Assembly: GCA_023259355.1 (NCBI GenBank)
Contig: JAHFQI010000001.1
Location: forward strand, 26,333-70,747
Origin: Comamonadaceae bacterium
GTDB lineage: Bacteria > Pseudomonadota > Gammaproteobacteria > Burkholderiales > Burkholderiaceae_C
Direction of reading: 5' to 3'
Length of the DNA stretch: 44,415 nucleotides
Under the pieces are notes generated by a model. It was not told where the DNA came from. It made no database searches and saw nothing but the letters and a program-made list of their open reading frames with translations. Positions 16,068 to 23,869 of the stretch are shown here, in pieces. The position numbers were made by a program, and so were the translations under genes. Position 1 is the stretch's first letter; each line of letters begins with the position of its first letter.

Positions 16068-17228
16068 TCAGGCTTGCGCCCGGCATTCGCGGAGCATGTG
16101 TTTGGCGATCACCAGCTGCTGGATCTGCGTCGTGCCCTCGTAGATGCGGAACAGGCGCACATCGCGGTAGAAGCGCTCGATGCCGCTGTCTGCCACATAG
16201 CCCGCGCCACCGAAGATCTGCACGGCGCGGTCCGCAATGCGGCCGCAGGCCTCGGAGGCAAACATCTTGGCGCAGGCCGCCTCCAGGGCAATGCTCTGGC
16301 CGGCATCGCGCTTTTGCGCCGCGTCCAGCACCATGCTGCGCGCGGCGTACAGGTCGGTCTGGCTGTCGGCCAGCATCGCCTGCACCAGCTGGAATTCGCC
16401 GATCGCCTGGCCGAATTGCCGGCGTTCCATGGCGTAGGCGAGCGCGTCAGCCAGGATGCGGGTTGCCACGCCCACGCAGACGGCGGCGATGTGCAGGCGC
16501 CCCTTGTCCAGCACCTTCATGGCGGTCCTGAAACCCTGGCCTTCGACGCCCCCCAGCAGGCTGTCGGCGGGCACACGGCAGTTGTCGAAGATCACGTCAC
16601 AGGTGTGCGAACCCTTGTGCCCCATCTTCTGGTCGATCTTGCCCAGCACAATGCCCGGCGTTGTCGCATCGACCAGAAAAGCGGAGATGCCGGCCGCGCC
16701 GGGCACGGACAGGTCGGTGCGCGCCATCACCGTGAAGACACCCGCATACGGCGCGTTGGTGATGTAGCGCTTGGTGCCGTTGATCACGTAGTGGTCGCCA
16801 TCGCGCACGGCGCGGGTGCGCAGCGAGGCCGCGTCCGAACCCGAATCCGGCTCGGTCAGGCAGAACGAGGCGATGACCTCGCCGGTCGCCATGCGCGGCA
16901 GCCAGGCGGACTTCTGCGTCGGCGTGCCGTCCATCACCAGGCCTTGTGAGCCGATGCCGACGGTGGTGCCCAGCAGGGAGCGAAAGGCTGGCGAGGTCTG
17001 GCAGAGTTCGAACACCACGTTCACCTCTTCCTCGATCGTCAGCCCCAGACCGCCATGGGCTTCGGGGATGGTCATGCCAAACAGACCCAGCGCCTTCATT
17101 TCCGCAACGATATCGGCGGGAATCTGGTCGTTGTCGGACACGGCGTGTTCGGCGGGCACCAGCCGCTCGCGCACGAAACGGCGCACGCTGTCGAGCAGCA
17201 GGCTCAGGGTCTCGGTGTCGCGGATCAT
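16068..17228 (-). CDS. Acyl-CoA dehydrogenase
   Basis: About 386 residues, the normal family length. Recognised by the FAD/substrate motifs ASFCLTEPDSGSDAASLRTR and RRQFGQAIGEFQLVQAMLAD, and by the catalytic Glu in FRIYEGTTQIQQLV near the C-terminus. It inserts the alpha-beta double bond into an acyl-CoA and passes electrons to ETF. Its start codon overlaps the stop of the synthetase gene by four bases (ATGA), so activation and first oxidation are co-translated. The Glu is in the short/medium-chain position, unlike the other acyl-CoA dehydrogenase at 23870. Confidence 0.93.
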   Translation of the reverse strand: MIRDTETLSLLLDSVRRFVRERLVPAEHAVSDNDQIPADIVAEMKALGLFGMTIPEAHGGLGLTIEEEVNVVFELCQTSPAFRSLLGTTVGIGSQGLVMDGTPTQKSAWLPRMATGEVIASFCLTEPDSGSDAASLRTRAVRDGDHYVINGTKRYITNAPYAGVFTVMARTDLSVPGAAGISAFLVDATTPGIVLGKIDQKMGHKGSHTCDVIFDNCRVPADSLLGGVEGQGFRTAMKVLDKGRLHIAAVCVGVATRILADALAYAMERRQFGQAIGEFQLVQAMLADSQTDLYAARSMVLDAAQKRDAGQSIALEAACAKMFASEACGRIADRAVQIFGGAGYVADSGIERFYRDVRLFRIYEGTTQIQQLVIAKHMLRECRAQA

Positions 17229-19354
17229 GGCGTGGATTCCGGCCGAATTTCAAGAACGGCATCTGCGGCCCAGGCGCCCTGCCCGGCCGGCATCGCAAAC
17301 ACCGGGTTCAGGTCAACGGACTGCAGCCGCGGCCCGGCCGCCACGGCAAAGGCGGACAGGCGCGACAACATGCCGGCCAGTGCCTTGATGTCCACCGGCG
17401 GCTTGCCCCGCGCGCCCAGCAACAGCGGCGCCCCTTTGATGGAACGGATCAAGGTCTCGGCCACATCCTCGCCAAACGGGCAGCGGTGGAACGCCACGTC
17501 CTTCATCACTTCGACAAAAATGCCGCCCAGGCCGAACATGGCGACCGGGCCGAACACCGGGTCACGGTGGATGCCCAGGATGCACTCCACCCCGCCGGAG
17601 AGCTGCTTCGCCACCAGCACGCCCTCAATCCGTGCAGCCGGTGCGGCCTGGCCGGCCCGCGCCAGCAGCGTGTCGAAGCCGGTGCGCACGTCCGCCTCAC
17701 CCGTCACGTCCAGCAGCACGCCACCGATCTCCGACTTGTGCAGGATGTCGGGCGACAGGATCTTGAGCACCACGGGAAAACCAATCTCGCGTGCGGCAGC
17801 ACAGGCCGCTTCGACCGTGGCGCAGGCGCGCTCGGGCGCACTGGCGATGCCCGCCAGGGCCAACAAGGTTTTGGCATCGGCCTCCGTGGGCGTGGCCTGC
17901 GGCAACACCACGGCAGGCACCACCGGGGCGGATTGCCTGGGCGCGGCCGCAAAGGCGCGGCCAAAGCGGCCCATGGCCTCGATGGCGACGACCGCGCGGG
18001 TCGGGTCCTCGAACACGCAGAAACCGTCGTCCTCGTAGCCGCGCACCTGTTCGGGCGAGGCCTGGACCGACAGCACAAACAGCCGGTCGGGATGGCGCTC
18101 GCGCACCGGCTTCAACTGCTCGCGCAGCCGGGGAGCCACCGAAGGCGCCCCACCCGTGTAGGTGAAGAAGCCCAGGATCGACGGGTAGCCGCCCTCGCTG
18201 ACCATCGTCTCCGTAAACTGGCCCACCAGCGACATGTCGTTGAGAAACTGCGCCGTGGTGTCCACCGGATTGCGCGGTGAGGCAAAAGGCAACAGCGCCT
18301 TGAGCTGGCGCTGGGCCTCGGCGGGCATCTCGGGCACCGGCAGACCCAGATCCTCGGCGGCGTCGGAAATGATCACGCCCGCGCCGCCGCTGACGGTGAT
18401 CACGCCCAGCGCGTTGTCCGCCGGGTAAATGCGGCGCGTCGCCAGCCGGGCAATGTCCAGCATCTGCTCGGTGCTTTGCGCCCGCACCACGCCCAGCTCG
18501 GCCAGCACCGCGTCGATCACGACATCGTTGCCCGCGATGGACGCCGTGTGTGACTGGGCCGCGGCGCTGCCCACCACGCTGCGGCCGACTTTCATCATCA
18601 CCACCGGCTTGCGCGCCCGTCGCGCGGCATCGAGCGCCTTCACCAACCCTTCGGCCTCGCGGATGCCTTCGGAATACAGCGCGATCACATCGGTGTCGGG
18701 GTCGTCCACCAGCATCTGAACACCGTCGCCCAGGGTCACGTCGGCTTCGTTGCCGGTCATCAACACAGCCGACAGGCCAATGCCCGCCGCCGTGGCCGCC
18801 GCCAGCAAATGGCCACCATAGGCACCCGACTGGCTGACGATGCCGACGCGCCCGGGCTGCGGAAAGCCTAGTTCGACACTGGAGACGAAGCTGCCAAAGA
18901 ATCCGCTGCGCACGTTGATCAGCCCCAGCGAATTGGGACCCAGCAAGCGCATGCCGTGGCGGCGTGCGGCCGCGACCAGTTCGCCCTGCAGGGCGGCGCC
19001 CTCGTCACTGGCCTCGGCAAACCCGGCCGTGAACAGGATGGCCGCGCCACAACCGCTTTGCGCCAGCGCCGTGACGACACCCAGGCTGGCCGCCGCAGGC
19101 ACTGCCACGATGGCCACATCAGGCACTTCGGGCAAAGCCGCCACCGACGCGAAAGCCGGCAGGCCCTGGATGTGGCTGCGGTTCGGATTCACCGGCAGGA
19201 TGCGGCCGACAAATCCGCACTGCTGCATGTAGGCGATGGGCCGGCCGCCAATGCGCAGCGGATCGTCAGAGGCGCCGATGATGGCAACAGCGCGGGGATG
19301 CAGCAGGCGGGCGAGTGCATCCCGGCCCGGCGAAGGGGCAATAACATCAGTCAT
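17225..19354 (-). CDS. NDP-forming acyl-CoA synthetase (acetate-CoA ligase family, fused alpha/beta)
   Basis: About 709 residues from the ATG at 19354. In order it has a CoA-binding Rossmann domain (RAVAIIGASDDPLRIGGRPI), a succinyl-CoA-ligase-like domain with GIVSQSGAYGG, a phosphorylatable His near residue 269 in QSHTASIAGND, and a C-terminal ATP-grasp domain (PVVLKILSPDILHKSEIGG). It makes an acyl-CoA from an acid, CoA and ATP with a phospho-His relay and ADP as product. It lies between the Bug receptor gene (64-base gap) and the acyl-CoA dehydrogenase gene, so it probably activates the imported acid for this operon. Confidence 0.92.
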   Translation of the reverse strand: MTDVIAPSPGRDALARLLHPRAVAIIGASDDPLRIGGRPIAYMQQCGFVGRILPVNPNRSHIQGLPAFASVAALPEVPDVAIVAVPAAASLGVVTALAQSGCGAAILFTAGFAEASDEGAALQGELVAAARRHGMRLLGPNSLGLINVRSGFFGSFVSSVELGFPQPGRVGIVSQSGAYGGHLLAAATAAGIGLSAVLMTGNEADVTLGDGVQMLVDDPDTDVIALYSEGIREAEGLVKALDAARRARKPVVMMKVGRSVVGSAAAQSHTASIAGNDVVIDAVLAELGVVRAQSTEQMLDIARLATRRIYPADNALGVITVSGGAGVIISDAAEDLGLPVPEMPAEAQRQLKALLPFASPRNPVDTTAQFLNDMSLVGQFTETMVSEGGYPSILGFFTYTGGAPSVAPRLREQLKPVRERHPDRLFVLSVQASPEQVRGYEDDGFCVFEDPTRAVVAIEAMGRFGRAFAAAPRQSAPVVPAVVLPQATPTEADAKTLLALAGIASAPERACATVEAACAAAREIGFPVVLKILSPDILHKSEIGGVLLDVTGEADVRTGFDTLLARAGQAAPAARIEGVLVAKQLSGGVECILGIHRDPVFGPVAMFGLGGIFVEVMKDVAFHRCPFGEDVAETLIRSIKGAPLLLGARGKPPVDIKALAGMLSRLSAFAVAAGPRLQSVDLNPVFAMPAGQGAWAADAVLEIRPESTP

Positions 19355-19418
19355 GGTGGTCCATTTCGACAATTCAGGGGGCCCAAAAGCCCCGTTCGGG
19401 ATACACCCGGCCAGTCAC

Positions 19419-20399
19419 TCAATCCGCCTTGGCGCCCGAATCCTTGACCGCCTTGGCCCAACGGTCCATTTCAGAACGAAGCACCGCGCTGAACTGCTCC
19501 GGCGTCCCGGTCAGCACGCTGAAGCCCTGGGCATGGATGCGCTCCTTCAGGTCGGGCAATTCCATGGCCTTGCGAATTTCGGTGTTGAGCTTCGCAATCA
19601 CTTCCTTTGGCGTTCCCGCAGGCGCCATCAGGCCGTTCCAGACACTCATCTCCAGGCCCGGAAAACCGGCCTCGCTCAGCGTCGGGACCTCAGGCAAGGC
19701 CGGATCGCGGCGCGCACTCGTGATGGCAATCGCCTTGAGCTTGCCTGACTTGACGTGCGGCATCGACGACAGCATCAGGTCCATGACCATCTGCACATTG
19801 CCACCCATCACATCCACCATGGCGGGCGCGCTGCCTTTGTAGGGAATGTGGTTGAACTTGACCCCCGCCGTGGTGGCGATCAACTCGGCCGCAAGGTGCG
19901 TGGTCGAGCCACTGCCCGCGCTGCCGTAACTCAGAGCGCCCGGCTTGACCTTGGCTGCTGCGATGAGGTCGGCCATGCTGTTGATCTTGCCCTGCGGGTT
20001 CGTCATGACCAGCATGGGCCCGGAGATCAATGTGCTCACCGGTGTGAGGTCGGTGCGGATGTTGTACGGCAGCTTGGCGTACAGCGACGGCGCAATGCTG
20101 TGCCCGGTGGTGACCAGGATCAGCGTGTAGCCGTCGGCCGGCGACTTGGCCACCGTGTCAGCCCCGTTGTTGCCCGAGGCGCCTGGTCGGTTTTCGACCA
20201 CCACGGGCTGTCCGAGCTGATCCGTGAGCTTCTGGCCCAGCAGGCGGGCAACGATGTCGTTCGCGCCGCCAGGCGGGTAAGGCACCACGATCTTGATCGC
20301 CTTGGTTGGCCAGGCCTGGGCCACGGCCGAACCCGCGGCAAACAGAACCAGAACGCCCATGGCGGCAGTGGCCACGGTCCGGCGATTGAAATGATTCAT
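19419..20399 (-). CDS. Bug/TctC-type receptor, first gene of the eight-gene operon
   Basis: About 326 residues from the ATG at 20399, with a clear AGGAGA site. A signal peptide (NRRTVATAAMGVLVLFAAG, ending near AVAQAWPTK) is followed by IKIVVPYPPGGANDIVARLL, ENRPGASGNNGAD and IPYKGSAPAMVDVMGGNV, which define the family. It binds an anionic ligand in the periplasm. Partner membrane subunits are absent here. Leading an operon for activation and beta-oxidation, it most likely recognises the acid that this operon degrades. Confidence 0.93.
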   Translation of the reverse strand: MNHFNRRTVATAAMGVLVLFAAGSAVAQAWPTKAIKIVVPYPPGGANDIVARLLGQKLTDQLGQPVVVENRPGASGNNGADTVAKSPADGYTLILVTTGHSIAPSLYAKLPYNIRTDLTPVSTLISGPMLVMTNPQGKINSMADLIAAAKVKPGALSYGSAGSGSTTHLAAELIATTAGVKFNHIPYKGSAPAMVDVMGGNVQMVMDLMLSSMPHVKSGKLKAIAITSARRDPALPEVPTLSEAGFPGLEMSVWNGLMAPAGTPKEVIAKLNTEIRKAMELPDLKERIHAQGFSVLTGTPEQFSAVLRSEMDRWAKAVKDSGAKAD

Positions 20400-20491
20400 G
20401 CGTTGTCTCTCCTGTGGATTGGAAGTGTTCAAACGTGCGCGCACCAAGCGATTCACGACCGTCATCGTAAAAGCGCACCTATACACGGTCT

Positions 20492-20525
20492 AATACTTTT
20501 CATGCAATCATCAATACTTCACATG
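20492..20525. promoter_or_regulatory. 21-bp-spaced direct repeat, probable LysR binding region
   Basis: AATACTT-then-CATG occurs at 20492-20504 and again at 20513-20525, exactly 21 bases (two helical turns) apart, and the second copy is also part of an ATAC-N7-GTAT dyad. It lies between the divergent LysR gene and the operon. A plausible minus-strand -10 (GTATAG, 20484 to 20479) lies just downstream. Two same-face sites are what a LysR tetramer would need. Confidence 0.6.
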
Positions 20526-20542
20526 TATCACTGACAACACCG

Positions 20543-21493
20543 ATGGAACTGCGACAACTCCGGCAATTTGTGGCCGTGGCCGAGACGCTGAGCTTTCGCC
20601 AGGCGGCCGAACGGCTCTTCATGGCCCAACCCCCGCTGTCGGTGGCGATCCGCAAGCTGGAAGAGGAAATCGGCGTGCCCCTGTTTGAGCGCAGCGCACG
20701 TGGGGTGAGGCTGACCCCTGCCGGAAAGACGGCGCTGGACATGGCCCGGCAGTGCCTGGCGCAGGCGGACCAGTTCCTCGTGGCCACGCGCTCGGCCGCA
20801 ACCGGTGAGACCGGCCATCTGCGTATCGGCTTCATCGGCTCGGTCACCTTCGGCCTGATGCCCGCCCTGATCCAGTCCTTCAGCGCGCGTTACCCGCTGG
20901 TCAAGCTGGATCTGCGCGAATCGACCAACCAGGAGATCCTGGCCCAAGTGGAAACGCAGGAACTGGATCTCGGCTTCGTGCGGGTGCCCACCTCGCGCCC
21001 GGCGCATGTGCAGTTCCAGATGGTGGAAAAAGACGTTTTCTGCGCCGCCCTGCCGCCCGGCCATCCGCTGGCACGCAAGAAGAAGCTGGTGCTGAAGGAT
21101 CTGGAGGACCAGCCCTTCATCGGTTACGCGCCTTCCCGCGTGGGTGGCCTGCATGCGGCCGTCAGCCTGTTGCTGCAACAGGCTGACATTGCACCGCACA
21201 TCACCCAGGAGGCGGTGCAGGTGCAGACCGTTATTGGTCTGGTGGAAAGCGGTCTGGGCGTGGCACTGGTGCCCTCGGTCAACGCACCCTACTCCTCGCG
21301 GCGCGTGGCCTTTCGCCCGATCCGCGATCTGCCAGCCCAGTCGTCCATCGGCATCGCGCTGGCGTTCCACCAGGCGATGGAGACGCCGGTCGCAAAGCGC
21401 TTTCGCGAAGCCGTCGCCGGTTTCAAGGGCCGGGAGCACGAGCCCGCACCGGTGACCGTGTCCGTCGACCTGGCCACGCCGACGCGGGCGTGA
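20543..21493 (+). CDS. LysR-family transcriptional regulator
   Basis: About 316 residues from the ATG at 20543 (MELRQLRQFVAVAETLSF). The helix-turn-helix with QAAERLFMAQPPLSVAIRKLE, then the effector-binding domain with the typical DLGFVRVP turn, are both complete. It is divergent from the eight-gene beta-oxidation operon, which it probably activates when its inducer binds. The inducer is expected to be an acid or CoA-thioester from that pathway. The gene stops 18 bases before the terminator of the ligAB operon that converges with it. Confidence 0.94.
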   Translation: MELRQLRQFVAVAETLSFRQAAERLFMAQPPLSVAIRKLEEEIGVPLFERSARGVRLTPAGKTALDMARQCLAQADQFLVATRSAATGETGHLRIGFIGSVTFGLMPALIQSFSARYPLVKLDLRESTNQEILAQVETQELDLGFVRVPTSRPAHVQFQMVEKDVFCAALPPGHPLARKKKLVLKDLEDQPFIGYAPSRVGGLHAAVSLLLQQADIAPHITQEAVQVQTVIGLVESGLGVALVPSVNAPYSSRRVAFRPIRDLPAQSSIGIALAFHQAMETPVAKRFREAVAGFKGREHEPAPVTVSVDLATPTRA

Positions 21494-21510
21494 GGAAGCG
21501 CGCAATGCGC

Positions 21511-21544
21511 AACAAAAAGCGCCCGGGCCTTGCGGCACGGGCGC
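21511..21544 (-). terminator. Rho-independent terminator of the ligA-ligB operon
   Basis: On the minus strand GCGCCCG (21544 to 21538) pairs with CGGGCGC (21525 to 21519) across a 12-base loop, followed by TTTTTGTTG. It lies 37 bases beyond the ligB stop. There is no T-run on the plus strand, so it serves only the minus-strand genes. Confidence 0.8.
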
Positions 21545-21580
21545 AACGGACTGCCGCAGGGGCAGGCCGGAGGTGTCTCT

Positions 21581-22426
21581 TTACGCCACGTCCAGCGCCA
21601 GGGCCGCGGTGGCCGTGTTGGAGATCGGGATGTGGTAGTTCGTGTGCAGGCGCGTCACCTTCGGGCCGGCGGCGGTCAGCGCGGCGCGCATGGCCAGCCA
21701 CTGCAGCAACTCCACGCCCTGGGTACCCGTCTTTTCCACGAGTTCGTGAATGCTGAACTGCGTCGCCCACTCGGGGTTGGACTCCAGGCTGTCGATGAAC
21801 TGCAGGTCGAACGCCTTGTTGATGAAGCCGGCGCGCTCGCCGTCGAGCTGGTGCGACAGGCCGCCGGACGCGATCACCGCGACCTTCTTGCTGCTGTCCC
21901 ACGACCGGATGGCCTCGCCCACCGCCCGACCCATGGCATAGACGCGGCTGGCCTTGGGCAGCGGGAACTGCACCGTGTTGATGCACACCGGCACCACGGT
22001 GACGGGACAGTCGCCTTCGGGCCAGAAAAGCTTGAGCGGCAGCGTGCAGGCATGGTCCACCAGCATCTCCTGGCAGCTGACGATGTCGAACTCTTTCTCA
22101 ACCAGCGTGTTGATGATGTGCCAGGACAGGTCCACCTCGCCCTTGAACGGCGGCAGCGTGGGGATGCCCCAGCCTTCGTCCGCGTTGTGGTACTCGGGCG
22201 CCGCGCCGATCGCGAAGGTGGGCATCTTGTCGAGGAAGAAGTTCAGGCCGTGGTCGTTGTAGAACATCACCACCACGTCAGGCTTCTTTTCGCCGAGCCA
22301 TTCGCGGATGGGAGGGAAGCCGTCGAAGAAGGGCTTCCAGTACGGGTCCTGCTGCAGGCCCTTGTGGATCGCGCCGCCGATCGCGGGAATGTGGGAAGTG
22401 CCGAGGCCGCCGATGAGTTTTGCCAT
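21581..22426 (-). CDS. ligB: LigB-type class III extradiol dioxygenase, beta (catalytic) subunit
   Basis: About 281 residues, the usual size of LigB/PmdB. The non-haem iron ligands His12 (TSHIPA), His59 (YNDHG) and Glu239 (GVELLQW), and the catalytic His192 (GGLSHQL), align with His12, His61, Glu242 and His195 of Sphingobium LigB. It should cleave a catechol ring outside the two hydroxyls, classically protocatechuate at the 4,5 bond. None of the downstream 4,5-pathway genes (ligC, ligI, ligJ, ligK types) is in the window, so gallate or another dihydroxyaryl acid remains possible. The alpha subunit gene lies directly upstream. Confidence 0.9.
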   Translation of the reverse strand: MAKLIGGLGTSHIPAIGGAIHKGLQQDPYWKPFFDGFPPIREWLGEKKPDVVVMFYNDHGLNFFLDKMPTFAIGAAPEYHNADEGWGIPTLPPFKGEVDLSWHIINTLVEKEFDIVSCQEMLVDHACTLPLKLFWPEGDCPVTVVPVCINTVQFPLPKASRVYAMGRAVGEAIRSWDSSKKVAVIASGGLSHQLDGERAGFINKAFDLQFIDSLESNPEWATQFSIHELVEKTGTQGVELLQWLAMRAALTAAGPKVTRLHTNYHIPISNTATAALALDVA

Positions 22427-22454
22427 GATCTTTGTTCCTTGAGTCGTTGCGGGT

Positions 22455-22802
22455 TTACTGGCCTGCGGCCACGAGCTTGGCCTTGAATTCGTCCTTGGTC
22501 ATGCCGGTCTGCTGGGCGCCGATGTCCTGCATGTCCAGCTTGAAGATGCCCGCGAACTTGGCCAGGTAGTAGGCGTTGCCGCCGGCCGCGATGAGCTGCA
22601 GCACGTTGCGGGCGCGGATCGCGGCCGCCTGCTGTTCGTTCAGGCTGTACTTGCGCATGTAGGCCTCCTCGTCCGCCACGAAGGCCTTGCGGTTGGCTTC
22701 GTCGTTGAACGAGAAGCACATCTTGTTCAGGGCGTAGCCCTTCTTGGCCTGTTCACCGTCAAATGGCGTGGTGCCGGGGATTTTGGGAAGCGCTTGGGTC
22801 AC
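22455..22802 (-). CDS. ligA: LigA-type dioxygenase small (alpha) subunit
   Basis: About 115 residues from the GTG at 22802, which has AGGAG six bases upstream; the open frame beyond it overlaps the promoter and was rejected. The all-helical LigA fold is suggested by YALNKMCFSFNDEANRKAF, RKYSLNEQQAAAIRARN and GGNAYYLAKFAGIF. The family's usual length is about 140 residues, so this is a short member. It caps the active site of the LigB subunit. It precedes ligB by 28 bases and is divergent from a LysR gene. Confidence 0.88.
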   Translation of the reverse strand: MTQALPKIPGTTPFDGEQAKKGYALNKMCFSFNDEANRKAFVADEEAYMRKYSLNEQQAAAIRARNVLQLIAAGGNAYYLAKFAGIFKLDMQDIGAQQTGMTKDEFKAKLVAAGQ

Positions 22803-22865
22803 GTGATGCTCCTGTGTTTGATGTTTGTCAGGCATGCAGTGTCCCGCGCCCATTGCCAAAGATAA

Positions 22866-22892
22866 ATACATGAATCATGATTTGATACATGA
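22866..22892. promoter_or_regulatory. Probable LysR operator at the ligA/LysR divergent promoter
   Basis: A perfect 10-base palindrome AATCATGATT (22873-22882) is flanked on both sides by copies of ATACATGA (22866-22873 and 22885-22892). The second copy includes the LysR start codon, so the regulator could repress itself while activating ligAB. Confidence 0.5.
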
Positions 22893-23791
22893 GTAAATTC
22901 GATTGGTCAGACCTGGATGCCCGCCTGCTGCAGCTGCTGGTGGCCGTGGTGGAGGCTGGCAGCATCACCGGCGCGGCCCAGCGCCTGGGTGTCACGCAGT
23001 CGGCTGTGAGCCACCTGCTGGACAAGCTGCGCGGCATCACCGGCGATCCGCTGTTCGTCAAATCGGGGCGCGGCATCGTCGCCACGGCGCGCGCCGAGTC
23101 GCTGGCGGGCCGGGCGCGCGAGCTGCTCGGCGAACTGGAGCGTTTTGCCCGCTCGGCCGAGTTCGATCCGGCGCGCTGGCTGACCACCTTCACCATCGCC
23201 GCCAATGATTTCCAGCGCGACCTGCTGCTGCCGCCCCTGATGGCGCGGCTGCGCACCCAGGCGCCGGGCCTGGCGCTGCGGGTGATTCCCTCCGACGTGC
23301 CCAGCCTGGACATGCTGCGCCACGAACACTGCCAGCTGGTGATCAGCCCGCGCCCGCCCGACGGCGCCGACATCCTGCAAAAACGCCTGTTCGAAGACCG
23401 CTACCGGGTGTTTTACGACCCCGCCGTGCGCGAGGCGCCGCGCACCCGCGCCGAGTACCTGGCCGCCGCCCACGTCACCGTGGTCTACGAGCCGCGCCGG
23501 CTGCTGGACCTGGACCAGTGGCTGGCCTCGAAAGGCATCCAGCGGCGTTTTGCCGTCATGGTGCCGGGCTTTGCCGGGCTGCCGCAGTTCATCCGCGGCA
23601 GCGACCTGCTGGCCACTGGGCCGGGGCGGCTGCATTCGCAGCTGCTGCGCGACCTCGCCAGCGTGGAGCCGCCGGTGCCCTGCCCCACCATGCCCATGTA
23701 CATGATCTGGCACGCCCGCCACCAGCATGACGCGGCGCACCGCTGGCTGCGCGGGCAGCTGGAAGCGGTGGTGGAGGGCGTGCTGGCCTGA
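22889..23791 (+). CDS. LysR-family transcriptional regulator of the ligAB operon
   Basis: About 300 residues from the ATG at 22889. The helix-turn-helix shows GSITGAAQRLGVTQSAVSHLLDKLR, and the body ends with a complete effector domain. It resembles the NahR/NodD-like branch in having a PTMPMYMIWHARHQHDAAHRWLR-type tail, given here as the last 40 residues. It is divergent from ligA, with an 86-base intergenic region holding a palindrome, so control of ligAB by an aromatic inducer is likely. The gene ends 78 bases before the convergent acyl-CoA dehydrogenase gene. Confidence 0.93.
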   Translation: MSKFDWSDLDARLLQLLVAVVEAGSITGAAQRLGVTQSAVSHLLDKLRGITGDPLFVKSGRGIVATARAESLAGRARELLGELERFARSAEFDPARWLTTFTIAANDFQRDLLLPPLMARLRTQAPGLALRVIPSDVPSLDMLRHEHCQLVISPRPPDGADILQKRLFEDRYRVFYDPAVREAPRTRAEYLAAAHVTVVYEPRRLLDLDQWLASKGIQRRFAVMVPGFAGLPQFIRGSDLLATGPGRLHSQLLRDLASVEPPVPCPTMPMYMIWHARHQHDAAHRWLRGQLEAVVEGVLA

Positions 23792-23869
23792 TTCCGCACG
23801 TCACGCGTCAAACGGCTGCTGCGAGGCCTCGCACGGCGATCTGGCATCCGCGAACAAGGCCAGGGAGGC

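Noticed and set aside
23820-23833. 14-base palindrome TGCGAGGCCTCGCA between the LysR and acyl-CoA dehydrogenase genes
   Set aside because: It lies between convergent gene ends, lacks a T-run and is GC-rich, so chance is a sufficient explanation.
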